From Delphinus delphis (Eukaryota; Chordata; Mammalia; Artiodactyla; Delphinidae): a DNA stretch of 64,000 nt. Under the pieces are notes generated by a model. That model was not told the origin of the DNA. It saw only the letters and a program-made list of their open reading frames with translations, and searched no databases. Every line of letters starts with the position of its first letter. Position 1 is the stretch's first letter. Both the position numbers and the translations under genes were made by a program. Below, one piece after another: positions 1-11,039 of this stretch. The stretch covers positions 20,270,994-20,334,993 of the forward strand of contig NC_082693.1 in NCBI RefSeq assembly GCF_949987515.2, given 5' to 3'.

Positions 1-129
1 TGCTCCTTAACACCTGCCAGCTTCACACTGGAACTACACACCATCTCTCCTGAGTCTCTAGCCTGCTGATTTCAGATCTTGGGACTTGTCAGTCTCCATA
101 ATTGCATGAAATTGCAGGAGCCAATTTCT

Positions 130-197
130 TTTACTCTCTCTCTCTGTCTCTCTCTGTCTCTGTCTGTCTGTCTCTGCCCTTCTCTCTCTCTCTCTCT
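130..197. repeat. TCTC/TCTG simple repeat
   Basis: Pyrimidine-rich low-complexity tract of TC and TCTG units. It runs straight into the left end of the Tigger1 remnant at about 198 and appears to have replaced the outer bases of that transposon's terminal repeat. Confidence 0.85.
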
Positions 198-655
198 GGT
201 TCCAGACTGCCACAATAAGCAAATATTGCAAAAAAAGCAAGTCACATGAAATTTTTGGTTTCCCAGTGCATATAAAAGGTATGTTTACACTATACTGTAG
301 TCTGTTAAGTGTGCAATAGTATTATGTCTAAAAATATGTATACATACCTTAATTAAAAAATACTTTATTGCTAAAAAGTACTAACCAACATCTGAGCCTT
401 CAGCTGGTCGTAGTAGCAGTAACATCGAAGGTTGCAGATCACTGTAACAAATATAATAATAATGACAAAGTCTGAAATATTGTGAAAATTACCAAAATGT
501 GACACAGAAACATGAAGCCAGCAAATGCTGTTGGAAAATGGTGCCAACAGACTTGTTCAAGGCAGGGGTGCCACAATTCTTCCGTTTGTAAAAAAAAAAA
601 TGCAATATCTGCAAAGTGCAATAAAGCAAAACACAGTACCATGAGGTGTGTCTCT
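198..655. mobile_element. Tigger1-type DNA transposon, internally deleted (MITE-like)
   Basis: Both ends of the pogo/Tigger1 DNA transposon are recognisable. The left end carries the 'ggttccagactgccacaata' segment and the 'cccagtgcatataaaag' block. The right end carries the 'gcaatatctgcaaagtgcaa' and 'ataaagc' blocks. An autonomous Tigger1 is about 2.4 kb and encodes a transposase; here the ends join near 410-420 with no transposase. It is a nonautonomous, long-dead copy. The outermost left bases are missing at the simple repeat. The copy ends near a TA dinucleotide, as expected for TA-target insertion. Confidence 0.85.
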
Positions 656-717
656 GTATATATCCTATTGGTTCTGTTTCTCTGGAGAACTATGACTGAA
701 ACAGGAAGCATGGATTA

Positions 718-1440
718 AAACATTCATAACAACATAGTTTATGACAGCAAAAAATAGAAACATCCAAATGACTCCTAACAGAAGAATGGATACACACATT
801 CCATAATACAATGGAATAAACAGATGGTGATAAGAATATAGTGAACATAGCTTACAAACATCAGTGTGAATGAATTTAAAAATATTGTCAAACAACAAAA
901 AATAGCAAGCTAGAAAAATAGAGAGAGTATGATTCAATTTATGTAGAATTCAAATAAGGGAAAAATGAAATACTTATAAACAGCAACTATAAACAAACAT
1001 ACTATATGTAAATATACTAATAACACTAGTGTATTATATATTATATATATATATACTATATACTTTAGAATATATGCTCTATACTTGGGAGAGAATATAG
1101 AGTATATACTCTAAAGTAGATAAATATATAGTGTATACAGTATGTTACACTATAAACAACTGTAGTAGAAGTAACCATATATAAACAAATATAAACAACC
1201 ACACAAGACTATAAAAACTAAAAGAAAAAAAGGCAAGGGAGCTATTTTCACAAAATTCAGGACTTACATCTGGGTAGGAGAGAGGGATGTAACTGGGGAA
1301 GGGCTTACAAAGAGCCTCAAAAGTCCTCACAATGGTCTATTTCTTAAACTGGGAGGTGGGTGAATAAATATTCACTTTATTAACATTGGTTTTAATTTAA
1401 AGTTCCTTAAATTTTATGTATACACTACATATAATCCTAT
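718..1440 (+). mobile_element. Old L1 (L1M-type) 3' end
   Basis: The stretch from about 720 to 950 matches the end of ancient L1 ORF2 and its following UTR: 'aagaatggatacacacattc', then 'acaatggaataaacag', then 'gattcaatttatgtagaatt'. The 3' UTR follows at 1255-1420, with 'ctggg' blocks and 'ggtctatttcttaaactggg'. Between them an AT-rich insertion or expansion (about 1020-1140) forms a strong hairpin. No reading frame survives. The age class is inferred from the high divergence. Confidence 0.7.
1020..1145. repeat. AT-rich stretch with perfect-looking inverted repeat
   Basis: A TA-rich tract contains two 23-base arms (1061-1083 and 1096-1118) that are reverse complements at 21 of 23 positions, around a 12-base loop (1084-1095). 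Further TA sequence outside the arms could lengthen the pairing. It lies within the old L1 3' end. Confidence 0.85.
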
Positions 1441-3724
1441 ATGTGTATGTCTAATCCTATATGTGTTTATTATTTCTGAATAAAAATTATATCACACACA
1501 TAAAAATCAAACTGGAAAACCCAGCATCCTAGGGCAGTTTCCTGTTTAGTACATTTTCTGAAATAAAGCAGGCACTCAATAAAAATTGAATATTCAAATG
1601 TGAAGCCCAAAGTGTCTATTTTCTACCTCAAGCCCTGGAGATTGGTGGCGTCTGCCTCTCAGCGTGGTCTTAGTTCTACCAGGCTTCATAAGACATCATC
1701 CCCTCTGCCTCTCTCCATCTCCTGAATCTCTCTCAGCTCTGGCCACTTCCTTGTTACCACTGGCTTGTGCTCTAGAGACACAATTCTGAGTTTAGACTCA
1801 GACTCTGGGAGTCACGAACTGTTCATCTATGAGCTAAATGTAATTTCTGGGCATATTTCGTTTGGCCTAATTGTATTTTAAAATCTTTGAGCATAACAAA
1901 AATATCAGAAGATTTCAAGTAAAAATACTGACTTCCAGCTTCTCTTGAAAAATAGGAAGATCTGGCAACAATAAGCTCATATTCCTCTTGCCAGAAACTA
2001 CCTGTCCATCTTAGGCCTGTGCTCTCTACCATGTGGTCCCTACCACACTGTTCTCTCCAATACAACCATTACCATTTATCACCCCTCTTTCATTGTTTGT
2101 TTTATTATTATTATTTAGAGAAATATCTCTCAAAACACTTAGCAAATAAACAGTAGGACTTTTCCTTAATCGAGGTCGTTTCACTTATGAAGTGTTTTGC
2201 TCGCCTGGCCCTGCCATCTCTGTTCCACGTCCTCACCTAACCACATCTGAGGAGAGTCTCCTTATTATTTTGATAATTTTGATAATCTCGAGTATTGTTT
2301 TCCCCTTCCTGGTATCAAAAGGAGCTGAAGAAATTGCCTAAATTTATTCTGCTGAAAGAGGACTAATTTCAAGATCTAAAAATCTTAGGAGGCCCAAGAA
2401 GGTGAGATTGGCCTCACCTGGTGTATGCCTGTACTCTCCAAATGAGAGAGCTGGGAAATCAACACCTCAATCTGTTTTCTTTCCCATTGCCTTGACTTTC
2501 CTCTGTTTTCTCCACCCTGTGTTCTCTTCTTGGCAGGAAATTCAAGCCTTAGAAATCTAAGTCTATTCATAAATGCACTTCTTTCAGTTACTATGGCAAT
2601 GCTGAAGGAATCTGTCACGGCCAAACAGGATCACAAAAGGATCACTTTTATTTTTATTCTCAGTGTTTCCACCAACAAACAAATAAATAAAATGGTACAA
2701 CTAGCAGAGTCACATTCACTTCTTGGGAAATAGCTCCTGAGGACTGACTCCCTACCCTCATTCCTTAATTTTTTCCCTCTTATTTTATACAGACTTTTAT
2801 TTCTTGTCCCAGACATTCATTAGAAAGGACCACAGTGAGTGGCATTCTCTGAATTCAGAAGGTTTTCTTCCCTTAACTTTGGCCATTATAAAGGCAGCGT
2901 AAGAGTCACAATTATGTTTAAAAGAGGCAGTAGGCTCTCCCAAGGTTATACAGTTAGAATTTATTTATTAAAAACATAGGTTGCAAATTCTCATCTCCGT
3001 GAACTAGGGATAACTACCCCAGAAAGCTAATGTTTTGTCTTTAGCCCTTATCTTTGTATTTCATCATTGTCAGTTGGGAATGAAATAATTCAAATATCCT
3101 TATTTAAAGGAAGCAAAACAAGATGAACTTCCCTGTCTCATCCTTAGGGCAGGGATGACAAGTTAGGTTGACATCAAGATCAGCAGATGAGCGTTCAGCC
3201 ACCTTGCCAGTCACTGCTACTGCCCGGACTGCAGCAACAGAACATTTGCTCTGAACAACCTACAGTCTGTCAAATTCCATAGCAGTTTCCAAGGCAATGA
3301 TATGTTCTTGGTCGTTTCTTTATGTATTGCATAATGCTTTAGAATTGCGCAACAAAGAAGAAGGAAGGCCTTTGAACCCAGTGGGGGAAGATCCCCTGAT
3401 TACCAGAAAAATGTTACTTTGCAGATGGATTCAAGTTATTCCTACTTCTTCTAGGAGGGCACCAGCTCCTCACCCTGTGGGTGAGGGTGGTGACACTCAA
3501 ATCTCTTACCTTACTGCACGTTTTCAGAAAGATTTTATTTAAAATTTCACTGGCAACTGAATGGCATTGACCGCCCTATGTTTATGGGTGAAGGGAGGAG
3601 GAAAAGATTTCACCTAGGAAATAAACATAGGTATCTTTCATTGGATGTAACTCCCCATGCTGGTCACGCTGATGGGTTTTCAGCAACCTCACACGCCAGT
3701 ACAGGGACCACATAGCAAAGGAAA
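1441..3724. other. No gene recognised; largely unique sequence
   Basis: No gene is recognisable here. Two weak spots resemble old repeat ends: 'gcaggcactcaataaa' near 1570 (like a MIR or L2 3' end) and 'cccaaggttatacagtt' near 2940 (like MIR). The short open frames here (60-81 codons) have no recognisable domain and are no longer than chance predicts. Confidence 0.5.
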
Positions 3725-3945
3725 GGATGGAGGCGTTGGGTGAGAGATACCTGGGTTTGAATCTTTAGCCTGCTGCTTATCATCTATCACCCTTGGATAC
3801 ATTATTTAATCTCTGAAAACCTCCGTGTTCCTTTCTGGGAAAAAGGGTAACAATAGTACCTGTAGCATAGGATCACTGTTGGGATTAAGTTGGAAATTGC
3901 ATGTAAAGCACTTAGCACAGTGCATTCTGAGCAACTGTAAACTCT
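3725..3945 (+). mobile_element. MIR SINE
   Basis: The core is recognisable in order: 'cctgggtttgaatc', then the 'ttatttaatctctg' block, then 'gggtaacaatagtacctgta', then 'gggattaagt', then 'taaagcacttagcacagtgc'. It is a nearly full-length MIR, a tRNA-derived SINE that once used L2 machinery. It is old and diverged. Confidence 0.85.
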
Positions 3946-4487
3946 AAAAAAATCAACAACTATCATTGTTTTTGTTTTTATACTGTATTATTGTTTCAAC
4001 AGGAGAATGAACATTCCTGTCTCCGATTTTATCTGTTTTTGTTTTATATAATTTACACTAAGGTTTTTGCATCTGTTTACTCGTATTTTAGCAACTCAGT
4101 GTGCCCTAGAATACTCTGAAAAAACAAGGAAAGCAATTCTTTTCTTCACCATAAATGGTATTTACAGATGCTTGATATAATTTGGAAAAGCTCTTATCTC
4201 CTCACTTACTATGAATACATTGGGTAGGAAGTAGTATGCTCATTTTACAGACTAAAAAATTATGTTAAAGCGGAATCTACCTAAATACATCTAGAAATAT
4301 GAAGACATTCTTGGTGTGAGAATTCTTACCCTAAACACGGATATTCAAAGTTATCCCCAAATCAGAACCTGAATAACATCCAGTCACTACTGAGTTGTAT
4401 TGTATTCGATTTAATAAACTTTAAATATAGAACGCTAGAGAAAATATCAGGAAGCTAATGTAACATACTTTCCCGCATCCTTTCTTT
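3946..4487. other. Unassigned AT-rich sequence
   Basis: I see no gene, RNA or recognisable repeat here. Confidence 0.5.
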
Positions 4488-4700
4488 TATTTATTCAACA
4501 GATATTAATTGAGTTTATTTCATGCCAGGTGCTATGAGACACAGTAGAGGGGACAGAAACATAAGCAAGGCCCATAAACAAGGGACTAATGGAAGTTCAG
4601 TTGGAGGTATGAAAATGTACACTGAACCAAGTAGAAAATGGCAAGCTTCCCAAGAGAGGTACAGAATAGCGCTATAAGAATTAGTGTGTGGAAATGTTAA
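4488..4700 (-). mobile_element. L2 3'-end fragment
   Basis: 'ttcaacagatattaattgag' followed by 'tgccaggtgctatgagacac' and 'aacataagcaaggccc' is the reverse complement of the L2 LINE 3' region. The right boundary is uncertain. Confidence 0.7.
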
Positions 4701-6905
4701 TATTAATTATGCCTTATGATTGAAGTGATTTTGTATGGGGAAATAACTTTGAATCTGCAACTTTTAGTGATACCAACTACTTTGGAAATATATATGTATG
4801 GTTGTATATAACATCTTTTAAGTAGAAAGAAGTTATCAGGAAATCAAGTAGTTCAAAAGAAACTAGCATATTTTTAACATATTCTAAGAAGGAAATGGAC
4901 ACAAAAGCAATAAAATGCATAAAAACTGGAAGCAGCTTAGTTCTGATCTTTGTGCCTGAGTTCTACTTAGCATGTCTGTGCAATTGAAACTCAATTTATT
5001 TTCTTCCAAAAATTTAACCTTGAGTTTTCATATTAAAGAAAAAAATTAGTGGAAAGTTGACATTTATGTGAATTCTGAATAAAAATGTGAAACAGAGTCA
5101 GTAGCACTCTAGTCCGCCATCTGGGATTTTGCACTATTCAGTCAATTCCAGAAATTAGATTGATATGGAAGAACTCGGACAGGGGAATTTCCTTTTGGAG
5201 GTAATTACAAGGCTCACCTATTAACAGTGGAAAATCTGCAGCTGCTAATTGTTCTCAAGTCAGATAGGTGACCTCAAATGAAATACAACCCCAGGACATT
5301 TTTTCAAAATGAGAGTTTTATTCCAATTATCAATGGGCGTCACCACCAATATTATTTGGAAAGGCCAAAGTGTGAAGAGATTTTCTTATGAGAATACTAT
5401 AAAACCACAGGTCAAAATATCAATCTACTCTTCCTCAAACCATTTTGAAGTTATGATTTTTGCTTCAACGTTTTCACTTACTCCTAATAGCTCTTTTTAT
5501 CCCCTAAATGACTTCCCGTGAATCGTGTAAAATTTGAGTTCAGAAAAATTGGTTCTGGTTTAAGATTTGCACACTCAGCACTGCTGTCAGACTGAGGGGA
5601 CTCAGAACAGCTTCTCTGGACAGCAGATGCTATGGTTGGATGCTTTTCGACCAGTCAGGCTCTAAATGGCTCAGCTGATGGTCTCAAGCCCAGACTGACC
5701 TCGGTATCCGCTCCCTCCCCCCATTCTTGTTGCCAGGTCTTTGGCACAGAGGGTATTACAACACCTATGGTGGTTTCACAGACCTAGATCTCTTTTAAAA
5801 TAAATAACATGCACAGTCTTTGACAGGAAACAAAGGATGCAATTATTTCCTTAGGAAATGTAGAAGTAAACAGTGTGGTGTGCAGGAGAATATTTTCATT
5901 CCTTCTGAAACTTTGGAAATTATAGTCAAACAACTTAGGACGTATGTGTTAATGAAAGATCTTTTGTCTAATTTATGTACATCACTTTCTTACAGATCTA
6001 TGGAATTTAGGTTACATTTGTGTAATTCCATAAGGGGTTTTTGATTGCTTAAGCGCCACCTGTTCTTTATAAATGCTGTGACTGACATCAAGTTTTCCTC
6101 CATATGGTGATGACATTTTTGATTACTATTTGTCTTCTTACATTTTAATAGTGATTTGAGTTAAAATAATTTAAAGTCTGTTTATGAGTTTTATCTTTAT
6201 GTATTTTGAGTCCACATAAATTTATAAAAGGGCTTAAACTAGCTACAGAATACAGCTTTATAGGACCAAATAAGTAATTTTTCAGTTGTGAGTTAAAATC
6301 AAGAGTAGAATCAATATGGGCGTCTCTATAATTGAAAACCAGTGGGTGACAATTCTGTACTGAAAACAAGATGTTAAGAATAAAAACGAGCCATTGGTGG
6401 GAGAAAGATAAGATTAAAGATGTGATCTCAATTAAATACGAACTATTATTAACATTGTAATAAAACTTCCACTTCTAATTCGTCCTATATTTTCCTCTTT
6501 TGGGGTATAATTATGGAGATATATAAAAATAATTTAAGTAAATCATGGTTGAATCAATTTATTATTGCCTGATAATTAAATATTTTCAGCTTTGTTAATA
6601 TCCAAGTATTTTGGCAAGCAGAAATAGTTCAGGTTTTTTTGTATGTCGAGATCTGTTTTTGTATTTGTCTGATATACTATTTTACTCAGTGTGCATTAAT
6701 TTCAAAGGTAACAAAAAAGGCTAAGGCAAGCCATGCGGCATTGAGACAAACAGTGAAAGAAACAGTCAATTTCTCTTACCTTCATGCCTGACGGTGATTT
6801 TTAAAAAACTGTTAAAGACCTACATGTGCCTATATTAAAAAACAAACAAACAAACAAAACTCAGGAAAATGTATGACCATTTTCCTCTTTATGATGACTT
6901 TTTCT
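4701..6905. other. Unassigned sequence; no gene recognised
   Basis: This is about 2.2 kb without a repeat I can name. The stretch at about 5080-5300 is less AT-rich and looks more constrained than its surroundings, but nothing identifies it. Open frames here reach only 70-74 codons and show no domain. Confidence 0.45.
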
Positions 6906-6910
6906 TCTAT

Positions 6911-7121
6911 TTTTTTTTTTTTTCTTTTTGCGGTACGCGGGCCTCTCACTGTGGTGGCCTCTCCCGTTGCGGAGCACAGGCTCCGGACGCGCAGGCTCAG
7001 CGGCCATGGCTCACGGGCTTAGTTGCTCCGCAGCATGTGGGATCTTCCCCCACCGGGGCACGAACCCGTGTCCCCTGCATCGGCAGGCGGACTCTCAACC
7101 ACTGCGCCACCAGGGAAGCCC
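6911..7121 (-). mobile_element. CHR-type tRNA-derived SINE (CHR-2-like)
   Basis: Read on the minus strand, this is a whole SINE. It starts 'gggcttccctggtggcgcag' with a pol III A box, has a B-box-like 'gggttcgtgcc' about 50 bases on, then the family body, and ends in an A-rich tail (T run at 6911-6929). The flanks 'ttctattttttt' (6906-6917) and 'tcctattttttt' (7122-7133) look like a target-site duplication merging into the tail. CHR SINEs are confined to cetaceans, hippos and ruminants, so this helps to date and place the genome. Confidence 0.93.
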
Positions 7122-7133
7122 TCCTATTTTTTT

Positions 7134-8109
7134 AAATTGTAAAAGTTTCTAATTAACTTTTTACCATCTATTTGGTGTCGATAGACATGCGAGGCTATTT
7201 TCCATTTCTCCTTAATTTTGAGGGAACCTATTAACTTTTCTTATTTCTTCTGTTTCTTACATAGATTTTTCCAAACTTCAAATTCTCTCCTTGTTCAAGT
7301 GCATCTGACAACCTCACATTATCTCTAACCCAATAGCCTACAAATAACTCAAAGCCAGTATAACAAAGACAAAACTCTTGTATTATTCCACTATTTTTAA
7401 ACCATATACTTTTTAATAGAAATAAATGCAAAGAGAAATAAACAGAGTGATCTTATACGAACTTACTAGAGAAAACATCTTTGGATGACGTGGCAGCCCA
7501 TATATCATTGATTGATTAAGACATAGACTACCTCATGAAGTTTTCCATTCCTTTTTGGGGAAGGTTTCATTCTTGAAGAATTCTTTGTTAGGTTGAATCA
7601 TAATTGGCCTGTCTGATTTTCACCCACAGGTAGAATGAGATATTTAGGTCTTCCCTTTCTTTCTTATAACAGGTAGATTTTGACAGCAGTTCTCACATGT
7701 CCACTAACTATTAAGAAATGCAAAGTAAAACAGAAATTATGAAAGTCTGACTGAACTTCATACATGTTAATGCATTTTATTTTATTTTTTGGACATTCCT
7801 GGTTCTTTCTCTATCATATATAATATGATATATGCTAACTTCATATACATTGGAGACAGTGAAGAATAAGAATTTTGCGTTTCCTTAGCTAGTACTACTA
7901 GACTAATATTAAATAAATAATTGGTAACTTATGCAAATAAATCTTAAAAATAAATCTAATTAAAGTATTTTAATTAGATAATCTGTAAATTCTAATCTAG
8001 TTTAAAAAAATTCTGATTTTTTTCAGAAGCAAAGAACTTTTAACTTCTTGATATATAATCTTCCAGAGAGGCCATCTGGCAAAAATTTTATTTCATTAAT
8101 ATTTGTCAA
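7134..8109. other. Unassigned AT-rich sequence
   Basis: No gene or clear repeat is seen. Short TA-rich runs occur near 7815-7840. Confidence 0.5.
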
Positions 8110-8258
8110 TTAAAAAGAAAAGAATATGTGTACATACATATATGTATGGTTAAATCTAGATGGTGAGTATATTGGTAATTATTGTACTTAAGAAAAAATT
8201 TGTGAATGTGTAAGCACTCTCACAATAAAATACTGGGACAAAACAAAACAAAACATTT
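8110..8258 (+). mobile_element. Old L1 3' UTR tail (L1M-type)
   Basis: 'ggtgagtatattggtaatta', then 'gtactta', then 'caataaaatactgggacaaa' with an A-rich end resembles old L1 3' UTR tails. It is diverged and the family is uncertain. Confidence 0.5.
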
Positions 8259-8613
8259 GTCAATTAAGTTTGACTTTGCCACATACAAAGTCTAGTCTGA
8301 GGTGGTCAAGAAAGAGACCGATGAATGTAATCAAACTGCCTATTATGAAAACAAAGTTCCTGCCACCAATTTAAATTCAATGAGAGTCATGGCTCTGTCC
8401 AGTATTATGTGCAAACACAACACTTTACATATTAAAGACTAAAATTATTGTTGTCTTATGAACATAGAAAATTGTACTTCTATAACTCTTAGGTAACTAG
8501 AAATGGAAGGATATTTCCCTAAATAAAAAAAAAACAAACCCAAATCCACAAAACCTCTTAAATCAATATCTAATACGGAACTTAGTGGTACAAAAGAAGA
8601 TACATTCCCATTG

Positions 8614-8629
8614 AAATTAAGAGCAGATA
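8614..8629. repeat. Target-site duplication, left copy
   Basis: The 16-base sequence aaattaagagcagata recurs exactly at 8847-8862 and brackets the SINE at 8630-8846. Confidence 0.97.
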
Positions 8630-8817
8630 GGGCTTCCCTGGTGGTGCAGTGGTTGAGAGTCCGCCTACCGATGCAGGGGACACGGGTTTGTGCCCCGGTC
8701 CGGGAAGATCCCACATGCCGCGGAGCGGCTGGGCCCGTGAGCCATGGCCGCTGAGCCTGCGCGTCCGGAGCCTGTGCTCCGCAACGGGAGAGGCCACAAC
8801 AGTGAGGGCCGCGTACC

Positions 8818-8846
<29 letters not shown>
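8630..8846 (+). mobile_element. CHR-2-like SINE, young, perfect TSD
   Basis: This is a full SINE with an intact-looking tRNA-like head (A box in 'gtggtgcagtggttgagag', B-box-like 'cgggtttgtgcc'), family body and an A tail of about 29 bases. It is flanked by a perfect 16-base target-site duplication. The long pure tail and exact duplication suggest recent insertion for this genome. It landed inside an old L1 ORF2 relic. Confidence 0.97.
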
Positions 8847-8851
<5 letters not shown>

Positions 8852-8862
8852 AAGAGCAGATA
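8847..8862. repeat. Target-site duplication, right copy
   Basis: This matches 8614-8629 at all 16 bases. Its first A residues merge with the SINE tail. Confidence 0.97.
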
Positions 8863-9470
8863 AAAAGTATACTTGCTATCAACACTGTCAAATAAACTTA
8901 TTTTCAAAGTCCTGGATAGTATGACACGAAACAGAAAAAAGGTAGTAACTATTGGAAAGAAAAGGATTAACCAATCATTATTTGCAAATTATGACTGTCT
9001 GCCTAGAAAAAAAAAGCGAGAATGAAACACTGCACTATCCCAAGTAACAAAATAATTTCGAAGAATGGTTGGATACAAATGTATGCAAAAGCAATAGCTG
9101 TATCATATACAAGAGATAATCAGGTAGAAAACACATTTTTTAAAAATCCCTTTAACAATAGCAACAGAATCATAAAATATCTAAATATATGTTTAAAAGG
9201 AAATATATGGGATTTAATGAAGAAAATGATGGACTCCTAATAAGGTACATAGGAATTGATTAATGAAGAACTGTGCCATGTTCCTGGAAAAGAAGACTGC
9301 CTATAACAAATGAACTTTTCATTTAAATATGAATTTATAGATATAATTAAATTATAATAAAATCCAATGAGTTTTCGTAGAAATTTACAAAGTTATTATG
9401 AAGATCATGTGAACCAATAAACACATACAAATACATGAGAAATTTTAGAATGGCGGGGGGATCCTGCCCT

Positions 9471-10069
9471 AATATGGAATACTCCAAATTTCAGTTGTTT
9501 ACTTACAGCCATCACAAATTTTACCTTAATCACGCATCACTGATAAAATTAATTATTTCAAATCTTTCAATTAAACAATATGCATGTATTACTTAAATCA
9601 CTTAAGAAGAAACTTCATATCAATACTGCAACTGGTAAGTTAGAATTTTTTTGCCTTTAATAGAATGAAATTGTATAAATAAAATTATTTTATATAAAAA
9701 CTTTTGTAAACTAATTGTATTAAAATTGCATAAAAGTTGTTTAGTCAAAAGTTTTGTAAAATAAATAAAACACTGTCACTAAATTTTGGCTAGCTATTGA
9801 GCTTACCAGAAGCTCTCTTTGTTAAAAAGGATGTTATAGACACCCAGGTACTAGACAGACTTTTTGCTGACATAATTAGAAGGATTAAAGGAGAACTGAA
9901 AGGGAAAAGTCATTTGCACTGGTTGATCTTTTACTTCTGAGTGTAAAATAACCTCAAGTATCCTCACAAGTATGTGTTTTACATTTTGGGAAACACTGAC
10001 TCACAATAAAACAAATCACAAAAATTTTAAAAAATAAAAGTGTGTCAAAGATATTATACACAAATCACT
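9471..10069. other. Unassigned AT-rich sequence
   Basis: Nothing recognisable beyond a very AT-rich composition, especially 9640-9780. Confidence 0.5.
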
Positions 10070-10135
10070 GGAACAGTGCCTGGCATATAGGAAGCATCCA
10101 ATAGATATTTATTGACTTAATTCATGAATTCAACC
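10070..10135 (+). mobile_element. L2 or MIR 3'-end fragment
   Basis: 'ggaacagtgcctggcatata' and 'atagatatttattgactt' are the shared 3' end of L2-type LINEs. Confidence 0.65.
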
Positions 10136-10599
10136 AAATATATAGTCAAGAGCACTAGCTGTTCCAATTTTTTGGTATATATAAAACAAATTTGACTATT
10201 CAATAAATGGTTCTTAGAAAATGGTTAACAATTTGGGGACAATATCCCAGTTTTTTCTTTGGAAGAATCATCCCTTAAACAAATCCAAATGTCTTCTGGG
10301 TTTCTAGGGTCATACATGGAGTAAGTACAACCTTGAGAATGGACCCAAAACTGAGGAAAGTAAAACTGAGAGATTCTTCTGAGCACTTAAATTCAGCTAT
10401 GCCCAAAATGATTCTCCTGGGTTTCACAATTATTTAAGTCAACAATTCCGTCCCCACTTCCCCCCAACACACACACAATTATGAAAGGCTTTGCAGACCA
10501 GGATGAAGAAATAAGATTTAATGGAAAGGTAAATAGGGAAACAGTGAATGTCTTCCAAATGAACACCCTATGTTCTAGGCACTACTTGCTGCACTAAAA
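10136..10599. other. Unassigned sequence
   Basis: No gene or confident repeat is seen. Confidence 0.45.
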
Positions 10600-10965
10600 T
10601 CTAATGCCTAGGTGCCTCCAGCTTCTAAAGCTCCCCCCACAGATTTCTCTACCTATTTTTCCCCCTCTTCATCCTTCAGCAAACACCTGTTTATCCTTCA
10701 ACACTTAGTTCAAATGTTGCCTATTATTATGAACTCTTCCTTTACAGCAGCAGATTAAGTCATTTTCTCCCTTCTGCTTCCATCGCACTTTGTGTAAAAC
10801 TCACTCATAATTTTCCCTGTTTTTACCGAAATTACTTGTTAACATGTTTCATCTCTGAGTGTTGAATTGCCAGCATCTAGTATAATGCCTGACACAAAGT
10901 AGGTGACTAATACATGTTTGAAAAATGAAGGAGTGAATGAATGAATGGATGAATCAATGAAGCAC
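10600..10965 (+). mobile_element. L2 LINE 3' end
   Basis: The order of blocks is that of L2: 'caacacttagttcaaatgtt', then 'tgaactcttcc', a 'catcgcacttt' block, then 'aatgcctgacacaaagtagg', ending in a GAATGAAT-type tail at 10931-10960. It is non-coding and old. Confidence 0.8.
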
Positions 10966-10992
10966 TAATAATAATAATATATATATATATCT
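10966..10992. repeat. AT microsatellite
   Basis: A short run of TAA units followed by a pure TA run. Confidence 0.85.
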
Positions 10993-11039
10993 ACTGATCT
11001 ATCTGCTAGGGACTTCTTTATTGCTCAAGTGTTCGAGTT

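Larger units (their letters stand above)
8540..9470 (+). mobile_element. Old L1 ORF2 reverse-transcriptase relic, split by a SINE
   Basis: The sequence on both sides of the SINE at 8630-8846 aligns by eye to one stretch of old L1 ORF2. The left part is the region just upstream of the RT catalytic block ('acattcccattgaaattaag'). The right part continues through 'tcattatttgcaaattatga', the degenerate FADD region near 8975-9000, and downstream blocks to about 9300. The FADD codons and the reading frame are destroyed. It is a fossil with no coding potential. Confidence 0.7.

Noticed and set aside
8630..8846. tRNA gene from the A and B boxes
   Set aside because: The boxes belong to the tRNA-derived head of a SINE; there is no cloverleaf with a plausible acceptor stem, and an A tail follows.
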